Shown here in pieces: positions 1 to 8,499 of a DNA stretch of 34,829 nucleotides. The first letter of the stretch is position 1. Each line of letters begins with the position of its first letter. A program made the position numbers and the translations under genes. The notes under the pieces are model-generated. The model worked only from the letters and a program-made list of their open reading frames with translations, made no database searches and was not told the DNA's origin. The DNA lies in the NCBI GenBank assembly GCA_021790625.1, contig JAJYGL010000239.1, forward strand, positions 1-34,829. Direction: 5' to 3'. Origin of the DNA: Pseudomonadota bacterium. Lineage in GTDB: Bacteria > Pseudomonadota > Gammaproteobacteria > Burkholderiales > Sulfuriferulaceae.

Positions 1-217
1 GTCGCTGCTCGCCGCCCGCGCACAAGCTGCCAAGCCTGCCCGAACCGGCCGCGCGAGCACCGGAAAATCAACGGGAAAGTCAACGGGAAAATCTGCCAGA
101 AAACCAGCCAAATCCACGACCGGCCGGGCACCGGCCGCCAACAAAGCCGGCAACGCGGCAGAAGCGCCAAAAACCCGCCGCACCGTCCGCAAGGCAGCTA
201 CACCCGACAACGCTTGA
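1..217 (+). CDS. C-terminal tail of an unidentified basic protein (5' partial)
   Basis: An open frame read from base 2 runs to TGA at 215-217 and gives about 71 residues rich in Ala, Lys, Arg, Thr and Pro. It contains a short STGK-type repeat (about three copies near residues 19-30). Such disordered basic tails occur on many nucleic-acid-binding proteins (topoisomerases, helicases, pseudouridine synthases) and on phasins, so the family cannot be told from the tail. The rest lies outside the window. Confidence 0.6.
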   Translation, partial: SLLAARAQAAKPARTGRASTGKSTGKSTGKSARKPAKSTTGRAPAANKAGNAAEAPKTRRTVRKAATPDNA

Positions 218-276
218 CCATCCCCGTCATGTACCGGCAACTCTTTCCACCCAAACAGGCACACCTGCACACAACC

Positions 277-1494
277 ATGCAAAACAAGTCTGGCTGCTCC
301 CAACCAGATATTTCCCGACGCACTGGTTTGCAGACCGTTCTTCAAGCCGTTTTACGCAACTCGCTACTCCCTGCTCTGTTGTTGTCCTCCTCTTTTCTTA
401 CCGCATGCAACCACCCTGCGACCGGCACCCTCCCCGTCATCAAAATTGGCTCCGCTTCACCACTCACTGGCCCGCAGGCGCATCTGGGGCAGGACAATGC
501 CAATGGCGCCCGCCTCGCGGTGGACGAAATCAACGCAGCGGGTCTTGTCATCGGCAAACAGCATTACCGCCTGCAACTGCTGGCCGAAGACGATCAGGCC
601 GATCCGCGCACTGCTACCACCGTCGCCCAACAATTAGTGGATGATGGTGTCGCGGGTGTCATTGGTCATCTGAATTCGGGCGCGACCATCCCTGCTGCCA
701 AAGTATACTTTGATGCCGGTATTCCACAAATTTCCCCCTCAGCCACCGCGACTGCCTACACCCATCTCGGCTTCAACACCGCCTTCCGTGTCATGAGCAA
801 CGACCACCAGCAAGGCGACGCACTGGGACAATACGTGGTGCGACGACTGCACATCAAACGTATCGCCATCATCGACGACCGCACGGCATACGGACAGGGT
901 CTGGCTGACGAGTTTTCCCATGCAGCAACAGCCGCCGGGGCAACCATCGTGGATCGCGAATACACCACCGACAAATCCACCGATTTCCTTGCCATTCTGA
1001 CCGCCATCAAAGCCGCCCAACCACAAATCATCTTTTTTGGTGGCATGGATCCGCAAGCCGGCCCCTTGGCGCGACAAATACAACAACTGGGTATTCACTG
1101 CCCACTCATCGGTGGCGACGGCATGCAAACCGAGCAATTCATCCGCTTGGCCGGCCAGGCGGCCGAAGGCGACTTTGCCTCCAACCCCGGCGTCCCCCTC
1201 GACAAAATGCCGCAAGGTACAGCCTTTGCCAAACGTTTTCGCGCACAATACGGCGAAATCCAGAACTATGCGCCGTATGCCTATGATGCGGTCTACGTCA
1301 TGGTAGACGCCATGCAACGCGCCGGATCACCTGACCCTGCCCGCTACCTGACCGAACTGCCAAAAACAGATTATCAGGGCGTGACCGGCCACATCCAATT
1401 CGATAGCCATGGCGACCTTGCCCACGGCAGCATCACTATTTACCAGGTACAATCCGGCCATTGGCAACCCGTCGAAACACTGAACGGGACGTAA
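277..1494 (+). CDS. LivK/LivJ-type branched-chain amino-acid ABC substrate-binding lipoprotein
   Basis: The product is a type I periplasmic binding protein of the amide/branched-chain amino-acid family, expected to be anchored in the envelope and to capture a small ligand. From the ATG at 277 it has 405 residues. A signal segment ends in a lipobox (LTAC, Cys44), followed by the family opening 'IKIGSASPLTG'. Further family motifs are 'AVDEINAAG' and 'YAPYAYDAVY' near the C-terminus. The frame is open up to a TTG at 214 and an ATG at 229. I prefer 277 because it gives the shortest N-region before the lipobox; no good ribosome-binding site supports any of the three. No permease or ATPase genes lie beside it, so it is an orphan binding protein and its ligand is unknown. 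selD follows after 25 bases and is probably co-transcribed. Confidence 0.85.
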   Translation: MQNKSGCSQPDISRRTGLQTVLQAVLRNSLLPALLLSSSFLTACNHPATGTLPVIKIGSASPLTGPQAHLGQDNANGARLAVDEINAAGLVIGKQHYRLQLLAEDDQADPRTATTVAQQLVDDGVAGVIGHLNSGATIPAAKVYFDAGIPQISPSATATAYTHLGFNTAFRVMSNDHQQGDALGQYVVRRLHIKRIAIIDDRTAYGQGLADEFSHAATAAGATIVDREYTTDKSTDFLAILTAIKAAQPQIIFFGGMDPQAGPLARQIQQLGIHCPLIGGDGMQTEQFIRLAGQAAEGDFASNPGVPLDKMPQGTAFAKRFRAQYGEIQNYAPYAYDAVYVMVDAMQRAGSPDPARYLTELPKTDYQGVTGHIQFDSHGDLAHGSITIYQVQSGHWQPVETLNGT

Positions 1495-1519
1495 CCCTCT
1501 CTCTCCGCAAGGATGCAAC

Positions 1520-2569
1520 ATGCTCCCCATCAGACTGACCCAGTTTTCCCATGGCGGCGGCTGTGGCTGTAAAATCGCCCCAGCCCTGCTGCACGACATG
1601 CTCAAGGATTTACCCTCCGGCATCTTGCCCCCTGCATTACTGGTTGGCACAGAAACCAGCGATGACGCGGCTGTTTACCAACTCAACGCCGAACAAGCCA
1701 TCATTGCCACCACCGATTTTTTCATGCCTATCGTAGACGATCCGCACAGTTTTGGCGAAATCGCCGCGACCAATGCCATTTCCGACATCTATGCCATGGG
1801 AGGAAAACCTTTGTTTGCATTGGCCATCGTCGGCATGCCCATCGACAAATTACCACTGGATGTCATGCAGGCGATTCTGGCCGGCGGCGAATCTGCCTGC
1901 CGTCGAGCCGGCATTCCAGTAGCCGGCGGACACTCCATCGATACAGTCGAACCCATTTATGGACTGGCTGTCATCGGCTTGGCACACCCCGACCACATCA
2001 AACGCAACAATGCGGCGCAAACCGGCGATGTCCTCATTCTTGGCAAAGCACTCGGCGTGGGCATTTTAAGTTCCGCGCTCAAAAAAGGCGAATTGCCCGA
2101 CGAAGGCTATGCCGAAATGCTCGCCACCACCACCCAACTCAACACCCCTGGCACCAGTCTGGCCAACCTGCCGGGTGTCCACGCCATGACCGACGTCACC
2201 GGTTTCGGCCTGCTCGGCCATCTACTCGAAATCTGTCGTGGCTCGCAACTGGATGCCCACATCGACTTTAACCGCCTGCCGTTACTGCCCGCTGCGGTAA
2301 CACTGGCCAAATCGGGCCATGCTCCTGGCGCGGCTGCCCGCAACTGGTCAAGTTATGGTGCTGATGTCAGCCTGCCGGAGAATACCCCGCTCTGGCAAAA
2401 AAATCTGCTCTGCGACCCGCAAACCAGCGGCGGCCTGTTGATCGCCTGCGCGCCCGACACCGTTGAACAGGTACTAACCTGCTTTGCCAACGATGGTTTT
2501 ATGCGTTCCACAACCATTGGCACGCTGCAACACGGGATACCGCACGTTCATGTCCATACCCAATCATGA
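1520..2569 (+). CDS. selD: Selenide, water dikinase (selenophosphate synthetase)
   Basis: SelD uses ATP and selenide to make selenophosphate, the selenium donor for selenocysteine and for 2-selenouridine in tRNA. The 349-residue length is normal. The N-terminal catalytic motif 'HGGGCGCK' is complete, with Cys15 in the place of the catalytic Cys/Sec and Lys18 following. The ATP-binding AIRS-like features are present ('DDAAVY', 'TTDFFMPIVDD', 'NAISDIYAMGG', 'TDVTGFGLLGH' and, near the C-terminus, 'DPQTSGGLL'). The enzyme uses Cys, so no UGA recoding is needed. Neither selA/selB nor the selenouridine synthase gene (selU/mnmH) lies in the window, so the pathway branch it serves is not visible here. 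Confidence 0.97.
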   Translation: MLPIRLTQFSHGGGCGCKIAPALLHDMLKDLPSGILPPALLVGTETSDDAAVYQLNAEQAIIATTDFFMPIVDDPHSFGEIAATNAISDIYAMGGKPLFALAIVGMPIDKLPLDVMQAILAGGESACRRAGIPVAGGHSIDTVEPIYGLAVIGLAHPDHIKRNNAAQTGDVLILGKALGVGILSSALKKGELPDEGYAEMLATTTQLNTPGTSLANLPGVHAMTDVTGFGLLGHLLEICRGSQLDAHIDFNRLPLLPAAVTLAKSGHAPGAAARNWSSYGADVSLPENTPLWQKNLLCDPQTSGGLLIACAPDTVEQVLTCFANDGFMRSTTIGTLQHGIPHVHVHTQS

Positions 2570-2740
2570 ACGACACATCAATCACATCAACAAGATACTC
2601 TTCCTCCATGGGAACTTGTCGCTTGTCATCACCAGTAACAAATCAAAGCGTTTTTGTAACCTGATTTATCCCTGCCTCTGCCAAAATGAACGGGCATCAA
2701 CACTTGTCCATTTACCTGTTCATTCACGTGGAGGAATCCC

Positions 2741-3545
2741 ATGCAACCTACCCGTCATCCGCAACAAAAAAAATGTTCGATGGCTGACCAGATTCAGCAT
2801 CGCCCTGACCCTTGCCGTGGGCTTTATCCAGCCAACACTGGCAGCACAAACCAACGTAACACCGCTACGGGTGGTATCCACGCCCAACCCAAATGTCTTT
2901 CCGCTGTTACTGGCCATGAAACAAAATCCGCAACTGCCGGTCAGTCTGGTTCCCGTTGGAACAGGCAGCGATATCGTCAATGCGTTCTCCTCCGGCCAGG
3001 GGGACGCCCTGCTATCGATGACTTATACGGCAGCGCAGGATGTCACCTCTGGAAAAATCCCGCAACTGGAACTGGTTTCCGTCAACTTCTGGCGCGGGTT
3101 CTGGATTCTGGCGCCGAAATCGGCGCAAATCAGCCAGTTTTCGCAGCTGGCCAACGATGGTGTACTGATTGCCGGCCCCACAGCCGGCGGCAAGGGCGGC
3201 GGGCCTGATCTGATATTTCAGGCAGCAGCCCGGCAGGCAGGGATGGGCGCATCCAGTTTCAATCTGTGCTATCTGCCCGTGATGCAAGCTGCGCCCATGA
3301 TGGTGCAACAACAGCCCATGAACAGCAATTCCGCCTGCGCGTCAACCGACAGCATGGCGCCAACCGGCATCTCACTGGTAGAACCGGCAGCCACCGGACT
3401 GGTCATGCAAAGCAAAATGAGTACGGCCAGCAACGCAGTCGCCATCAATAAAGCCATTGACGTACAGACACTGTTTACCGATTATAATGCCTGGCCACAC
3501 ACCGAATTGCCACATGGCGGCATGTCGGTACTCGCTTCCGTACTG
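2741..3545 (+). pseudogene. Periplasmic ABC substrate-binding protein, frameshifted near the start and truncated at the 3' end
   Basis: A strong ribosome-binding site (GGAGG at 2730-2734) precedes ATG 2741. That frame is lost after about 11 codons, at a run of eight A residues (2766-2773). Removing one A would join this start to the long frame downstream and give a normal Sec signal peptide (Gln/Lys-rich start, hydrophobic 'FSIALTLAVGF', then 'PTLAA'). After it comes a NMT1/PhnD-like binding fold ('LRVVSTPNPNVFPLLLAM', 'VPVGTGSDIVNAFSSGQGDA', 'GKGGGPDLIFQAAARQAG'). As the sequence stands, the long frame is open from 2484 to 3626 but has no convincing start. Homology to binding proteins appears to stop near 3540, about 60-80 residues early, where histidine-kinase sequence begins in another frame. 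I read it as a decaying gene; a phase-variable gene or a sequencing error in the A8 run are alternatives. Confidence 0.7.
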
Positions 3546-3546
3546 A

Positions 3547-4500
3547 TTGATCGGCGCCTTGCTCATCCAGTACAACCTGATTTTGCCGCTCAAGGCGCTG
3601 GAATCCGTTGCCTTGCGCATTGGTGACGGCAATATTGATGCCGAATGGCCTGAAAAAAATGCACTGCCCCTGGAATTCGTGCGCATCGTGGCAACCCTTC
3701 GGCAAATGCAGCAACAACTGCAACACCGCGAGCGCGAACGCACCATCATGCTGGCTGGCATTTCGCATGACCTACGCACCCCATTAACCAAATTATGGCT
3801 GGGCGTCGAGATGCTGCGAACCAATACCACCGAGAATGAAATTGTCGAGAATGAAGTTGTCGAACAACTCACCAGCCACATCAAAACCGCTGATCATATC
3901 ATCACCCAATTTATCGAATTTGCCCGCGACGGCAATGCCGAGCCTTTGAGCCTGTGTCACCCTCAAGCCATCATCTACCACGCTGCACAGGCAGCCGTTC
4001 CCGATTCTGCCTGGTTACATTTCGAATGGGGCGAGATGCCTGCCTGCCATCTCCGCGCAACAGGATTACAACGCATTGTCAGCAACCTGGTCGGTAACGC
4101 TGCCCGCCATGGCGCGCCACCAATTTTCATACAGGCCGGCTGGCACCACGGTTTTCTGCAACTGCGCGTCACCGATCATGGCAGCGGCGTGGCCGAACAA
4201 TTATTGCCGTCTATCGGTCAAGCCTTTACACGGGCGAACAGTACGACTCAAGCTGGTTTCGGCCTGGGATTGGCCATCGTCGAGCGCCTCGCTTCCGCCC
4301 ACGGTGGACAAATGCAATGGCGCAACGCGCCAGACGCGGGGTTTGAGGTCACAATCTGTCTGCGCACCACGCCAATCCCGTCAACACCCCATCAACACGC
4401 CGGCAACCACTCCAGCAACCAGCCCGACTCGCCATCTTGCGCCTGCCAGCCGCAAGCAACACCAACCCCCGGAATGCAGACCAACGCTTCCCCACAATAA
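3547..4500 (+). pseudogene. Sensor histidine kinase lacking its N-terminal sensor half (EnvZ-like transmitter)
   Basis: The frame begins with a possible TTG directly after an in-frame TGA (3544-3546). The first residues are the end of a membrane helix running into a HAMP linker ('LILPLKALESVALRIGDGNI'). A complete transmitter follows: H-box 'GISHDLRTPLTKL' (His74), N-box 'NLVGNAARHG', G1 'DHGSGV' and G2 'GFGLGLAIVERLASAHGG'. The first membrane helix, the periplasmic sensor and most of the second helix, about 150 residues in EnvZ-type kinases, are missing and replaced by binding-protein sequence in another frame. No response regulator lies nearby. The end is also odd: the frame runs about 35 residues beyond the usual kinase end, as Pro/Thr/His-rich sequence antisense to tilS. 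It is probably a remnant; a soluble kinase made from an internal start cannot be excluded. Confidence 0.7.
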
Positions 4501-5771
4501 ACCAATGGCCATTGCTCGCGTTGCCAGGGTGGTAACGCCGTGGTTTGCCAGAGGTATTTCAACGTGCGTTGCGGCCGATGGCAATCCGGTCTGAAGCGCT
4601 CTCCGCCATGCCGAAATCGAATTGTCAGGTTTTGTGCAGGAAGCAATCCTTTTCCCGTTGCCGTACGAACATGTAATGTGCCAGACAACAATGGCAGCGA
4701 GAACACTATTTCCTGTGTGCCAGACCGAATTCCGTCAAGGCAGAGCGACACAGGTACGCTATTTTTTCGTGCCGATTCATCCAGCATCGTCGCCTCATCA
4801 ACAACCCATACCTGTCCGGCAAAACGGCGCAGGCTGGTTTTTCCAAGACGAATATTCACCATTGCATCACGGCGCGCCTGCAACAACTGCTGCACGATCT
4901 GCGCCAACTGCGCCTCGCTGGGCATGGTCAATTGCTGCTGTGCCAGAAAATAACGCAACAGGTTGCGCGCACGCGCGGGGCTCAACTCGGCCAGTCGCTC
5001 GCATTGCAATCGGTTCTCTTGCCAGGCGCCCTTACCATCCTGAGCCGCCAATTCATCCAGCAGGATTGCCGCGTCGGCAAGATGCCGGGCGCTGCGTGCC
5101 AGCGTGGTTCGCCAGGCAGGGTCATGTTCGGCTATCAGCGGCAATATCCGATGGCGCAAAAAATTGCGTGCATAATGCACATCGGTATTGCTGTCATCTT
5201 CTACCCACTGCAAACGATGCTCGGTTGCCCATGCGAGCAACACAGCACGTTCAACATCCAACAGAGGGCGCAACAGAAATGAGCGGCCCGCTGCCAAGGA
5301 ACGTAGCACGGGCATGCCGGCCAATCCTTTGACACCCGCGCCGCGCAACAGCTGCAACAGCAAGGTTTCGGCCTGATCATCCCGATGATGCGCCAGAACG
5401 AGGTAGTCCGTCTCGATATTTGTAAAAATCTGGTACCGCGCTGTGCGTGCAGCGGCCTCGACCCCTTCACCGCTGTCACGCGGAACCATCACCGGCTGCA
5501 CAAAGCAGGGAACGTTCCATCGTTGACACAAGGCCACACAAAAATCACGCCAATCGTCCGCATATCGACTCAAGCCATGATGAACGTGCACGGCAGACAG
5601 GTGTATGTTCAGCGAATCGCGCAATCCGACGAGCAAATGCAACAGCACCACAGAATCCATGCCGCCGCTCAAACCCACGCAAACACGCGCCCCGGGCTGA
5701 AGAACCTGTTGTAATGAGCGGGCGAACCAGTCAGCCAGCGTTGCGCTGGTGACTGCTTTTGTAGCGCCCAT
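4392..5771 (-). CDS. tilS: tRNA(Ile)-lysidine synthase
   Basis: TilS uses ATP and lysine to convert C34 of the CAU-anticodon tRNA-Ile into lysidine, so that it reads AUA codons. The 459-residue product has the PP-loop 'SGGMDS' (residues 35-40), the family segments 'VHVHHGLS' and 'LAHHRDDQAETLLLQLLRGAGVKG', and the 'WVEDDSN' and 'NFLRHRILPL' motifs. A C-terminal TilS domain ends 'WQAQDGESGWLLEWLPAC'. The ATG at 5771 lies inside the accA 3' end (41-base overlap), so the two genes are translated from one message. Its own 3' end overlaps the truncated kinase frame on the other strand by 109 bases. Confidence 0.96.
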   Translation of the reverse strand: MGATKAVTSATLADWFARSLQQVLQPGARVCVGLSGGMDSVVLLHLLVGLRDSLNIHLSAVHVHHGLSRYADDWRDFCVALCQRWNVPCFVQPVMVPRDSGEGVEAAARTARYQIFTNIETDYLVLAHHRDDQAETLLLQLLRGAGVKGLAGMPVLRSLAAGRSFLLRPLLDVERAVLLAWATEHRLQWVEDDSNTDVHYARNFLRHRILPLIAEHDPAWRTTLARSARHLADAAILLDELAAQDGKGAWQENRLQCERLAELSPARARNLLRYFLAQQQLTMPSEAQLAQIVQQLLQARRDAMVNIRLGKTSLRRFAGQVWVVDEATMLDESARKNSVPVSLCLDGIRSGTQEIVFSLPLLSGTLHVRTATGKGLLPAQNLTIRFRHGGERFRPDCHRPQRTLKYLWQTTALPPWQREQWPLVYCGEALVCIPGVGVACGWQAQDGESGWLLEWLPAC

Positions 5772-6711
5772 AACCCATCAGACGTTGATAACGCGCCGCC
5801 AGAAGAGCGTCAAGCGAAATTTGCTGCACCTCGGTGAGAATTTCACTTAACGCGAGTTTCATGTTATGCATCATGGCCGCCGGATCACGATGCGCGCCAC
5901 CAGGCGGCTCCGCCACAATGCGGTCAATCAAACCCAATGTTTTCAGGCGCAATGCGGTAATACCCATGATTTCTGCCGCAGTGGACGCCATGTCAGCATT
6001 TTTCCACAAAATAGACGCACAGCCTTCGGGCGAAATAACCGAATAGGTAGAAAATTGCAGCATCAGCGTCCGGTCACCAACGCCAATCGCCAGCGCGCCA
6101 CCCGAACCGCCTTCGCCAATCACCGTACAGATAACAGGCGTGCGTAATTCAGACATCACATACAAATTGCGTGCAATCGCTTCAGACTGATCCCGTTCCT
6201 CAGCGCCGATGCCAGGGTAGGCGCCAGGCGTATCGATGAAAGTAAGAATAGGCAAGCCAAATTTTTCTGCCAGGCGCATCAGTCGCAGCGCTTTGCGATA
6301 GCCCTCCGGACTTGGCATGCCAAAGTTACGGACAATTTTTTCCTTGGTGTCGCGGCCTTTCTGGTGGCCGATGACCATGACCGACTGATTGTTGAACCGG
6401 GCAATGCCGCCCACGATGGCGCGATCATCGGCAAATGACCGATCGCCGTGCAGTTCTTCAAAATCCGAAAACAGCGCGCCGATATAATCCAGCGTATAGG
6501 GACGTTGTGGGTGTCTGGCGAGCTGCGCTATCTGTACTGGCGTCAACTTGGCATAAATATCCTGCGTCAGTTTTTCGCTTTTTTTCTGCAACAAGGTGAG
6601 TTCCTTGGAAATATCCAGATCGCTGCTGTCCTCGTGCACGTTGCGCAACTCTTCTATCTTGACTTCCAGCTCGGCAATCGGTTGCTCAAAATCCAAAAAA
6701 GTGGTTTTCAT
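5731..6711 (-). CDS. accA: Acetyl-CoA carboxylase carboxyltransferase subunit alpha
   Basis: AccA pairs with AccD to transfer the carboxyl group from biotin carboxyl-carrier protein to acetyl-CoA, the first committed step of fatty-acid synthesis. The 326-residue length matches the family (about 320). The whole protein is recognisable: the N-terminal helical segment 'FLDFEQPIAELEVKIEELR', 'ARHPQRPYTLDYI', 'FEELHGDRSFADD', 'IGHQKGRDTKEK', 'PGAYPGIGAEERDQSEAIARNL' and 'GEGGSGGALAIGVGDR'. It ends 'RYQRLMGYGRYKS', close to the usual C-terminus. A promoter candidate lies just upstream, and tilS overlaps its 3' end, giving an accA-tilS transcription unit. Confidence 0.98.
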   Translation of the reverse strand: MKTTFLDFEQPIAELEVKIEELRNVHEDSSDLDISKELTLLQKKSEKLTQDIYAKLTPVQIAQLARHPQRPYTLDYIGALFSDFEELHGDRSFADDRAIVGGIARFNNQSVMVIGHQKGRDTKEKIVRNFGMPSPEGYRKALRLMRLAEKFGLPILTFIDTPGAYPGIGAEERDQSEAIARNLYVMSELRTPVICTVIGEGGSGGALAIGVGDRTLMLQFSTYSVISPEGCASILWKNADMASTAAEIMGITALRLKTLGLIDRIVAEPPGGAHRDPAAMMHNMKLALSEILTEVQQISLDALLAARYQRLMGYGRYKSSHQRNAG

Positions 6712-6763
6712 GAATCATCACAGCACGCAATATCCGCGCGCGCAAAATTTAACGACCGGTCGC

Positions 6764-6793
6764 ATCATACGTATGGATAACCCGCACAAGCAA
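6764..6793 (-). promoter_or_regulatory. Candidate sigma-70 promoter of accA-tilS
   Basis: On the minus strand TTGCTT (6788-6793) is followed after 18 bases by TATGAT (6764-6769), about 50 bases before the accA start. The gap between slyD and accA has room for only this one promoter. The match is seen in sequence; activity is inferred. Confidence 0.45.
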
Positions 6794-6809
6794 TAATATT
6801 TATAATTTA

Positions 6810-7298
6810 TCAATGCACATGACCATGATCGCCATGCGCATGTCCATGCGCCACTTCATCGGCCGTCGCAGGGCGTACATCAATAATTTTGCAATCAAAT
6901 TTCAATGTCTGTCCGGCAAGTGGATGATTTCCATCCACAACAACCGTATCGTCGGTCATGTCGGTCACGGTATACAGCAAATATTCGTCGCTGCCTTCCG
7001 GCGCACCCTCAAATTGCATGCCTACTGTCGTGCTTTCCGGAAACATGTGCCGTGGCTCGGTACGCAACAACTCTGCATCGTATTCACCAAAGGCATATTC
7101 CGGTTCCATGACCACGGCCACGGCGTCCCCGACATTTTTTCCTTCCAGCGCTTCTTCCACCGTCGGAAAAATGCCATCATAGCCGCCATGCAGATAGCTG
7201 ATGGCTTCCGTTTCGGTATCGGACTGTTCCAGCAATTCACCAGACAAGTTGCTCAATTGGTAAGTCAATGTGACAATGGTATTTTTGGCGACTTGCAT
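6810..7298 (-). CDS. slyD: SlyD-type FKBP peptidyl-prolyl cis-trans isomerase
   Basis: The product is a cytoplasmic FKBP-fold prolyl isomerase and chaperone of the SlyD class. The 162 residues open with 'VAKNTIVTLTYQLSNLSGELLEQS', followed by the 'YLHGGYDGIFPTVEEALEGKNVGD' FKBP core. The insert-in-flap chaperone domain ('PEYAFGEYDAELLRTEPRHMFP') and the closing 'GNHPLAGQTLKFDCKIIDV' are both present. The tail is short and His-rich (AHGHAHGDHGHVH), a shortened form of the metal-binding SlyD tail linked to nickel delivery. A ribosome-binding site GAGGAG lies a few bases before ATG 7298. The gene is divergent from the oxygenase gene, with 61 bases between the starts. Confidence 0.93.
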   Translation of the reverse strand: MQVAKNTIVTLTYQLSNLSGELLEQSDTETEAISYLHGGYDGIFPTVEEALEGKNVGDAVAVVMEPEYAFGEYDAELLRTEPRHMFPESTTVGMQFEGAPEGSDEYLLYTVTDMTDDTVVVDGNHPLAGQTLKFDCKIIDVRPATADEVAHGHAHGDHGHVH

Positions 7299-7359
7299 AC
7301 GCTCCTCGGCGGGCGGTAAAGAATGTGCCTATTTTAACGTATTTTCAGGAATCAGGTTA

Positions 7360-8499
7360 ATGCTATCGCTGGATTTATTGGGTGGATTATCGGCACAAAC
7401 GTTTTTGCGCGATTACTGGCAGAAAAAACCGCTGTTGATACGGCAGGCCATACCCGGATTTACCGGTTTATTAACGCCAGAGGAACTACTGGTTCTGACC
7501 GGACAAGACGACTGCACAGCACGTCTGGTTCGCCAACAAGGGGATGGCTGGCAACTTCGTCACGGCCCGTTCCGACGCAGCGCGTTTCCTGCACTGAAGA
7601 GTCGGCAGCCGTGGACAGTACTGGTGCAAGAATTGAATCATCACTTGCGCAGCGCCGAAGACCTGTTGCAACGGTTTTCTTTCATTCCGCACGCACGACT
7701 CGATGACCTGATGGTCAGCCTCGCCAGTCCCGGTGGAGGCGTTGGACCTCATTTCGACTCTTACGATGTCTTTCTGCTTCAGGGAATGGGAGAACGACAT
7801 TGGCAAATCAGCACTCAGGCCGACCTGACGCTGATTGACGACCTGCCACTAAAAATCCTGCGTCGCTTCACGCCGGAACAGGAGTGGGTGCTCGCTCCCG
7901 GCGACATGCTCTATCTGCCGCCCCATTGTGCGCACAACGGAATTGCCGTCGGCCCCTGCATGACGTACTCAATTGGTTTTCGCGCTCCATCCGCACAGGA
8001 AATCGCCACCCAGTTTCTGATTTATCTACAGGATCGCCTGCAACTGGATGGTGTTTACGCCGATCCCGATTTAAGTTTGCAGGAACATCCGGCGCAAATC
8101 GAGGAGCCAATGCTGGAAAAAATTGCCGGCATGGTCAACCAGATTCGTTGGGACAAACACGACATTGCCGAATTTACCGGTTGCTATCTGAGCGAACCCA
8201 AGGCGCACATTTTCTTCTCTCCACCAGAAACAATGCCTCCCCACGCCGAATTCTGTCGGCAAGTGCGCAAGACCGGCGTGCGACTGGCACCCCAGTCATT
8301 GATGCTGTGTCATGACAAGCGCTTCTTTCTCAACGGCGAACCCATTGATCTGGCCGGCGAATACGAGAGCCTCATCCAGCTCGCCGATACCCGCCAGCTT
8401 GCCGGTGCCGGATTATCGCCGGCCTGTCTGGACTGGCTGTACACCTGTCATGAAGCCGGCTTCGTGCTCATCGAGGAAGAGATCAGAAAATCCGGTTGA
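7360..8499 (+). CDS. roxA: JmjC/cupin ribosomal oxygenase, RoxA/YcfD family (50S protein L16 arginine hydroxylase)
   Basis: Members are Fe(II)/2-oxoglutarate dioxygenases that hydroxylate an arginine of ribosomal protein L16. From ATG 7360 the protein has 379 residues, close to the E. coli enzyme. I chose this start over an open extension to 7270 because an AGGA-type site precedes it and because 'LDLLGGLSAQTFLRDYWQKKPLLIRQA' is the usual family N-terminus. The iron ligands are visible as 'PHFDSYDVFLLQ' (His131, Asp133) and 'GDMLYLPPHCAHNG' (His192 the likely distal ligand). The substrate is inferred from family. The 3' end overlaps the convergent Gln-rich gene by 17 bases. Confidence 0.9.
   Translation: MLSLDLLGGLSAQTFLRDYWQKKPLLIRQAIPGFTGLLTPEELLVLTGQDDCTARLVRQQGDGWQLRHGPFRRSAFPALKSRQPWTVLVQELNHHLRSAEDLLQRFSFIPHARLDDLMVSLASPGGGVGPHFDSYDVFLLQGMGERHWQISTQADLTLIDDLPLKILRRFTPEQEWVLAPGDMLYLPPHCAHNGIAVGPCMTYSIGFRAPSAQEIATQFLIYLQDRLQLDGVYADPDLSLQEHPAQIEEPMLEKIAGMVNQIRWDKHDIAEFTGCYLSEPKAHIFFSPPETMPPHAEFCRQVRKTGVRLAPQSLMLCHDKRFFLNGEPIDLAGEYESLIQLADTRQLAGAGLSPACLDWLYTCHEAGFVLIEEEIRKSG

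Noticed and set aside
214..276. TTG 214 or ATG 229 as start of the LivK-type lipoprotein
   Set aside because: They would put 60 or more residues before the lipobox Cys and have no ribosome-binding site; TTG 214 also overlaps the upstream stop. They are not fully excluded.
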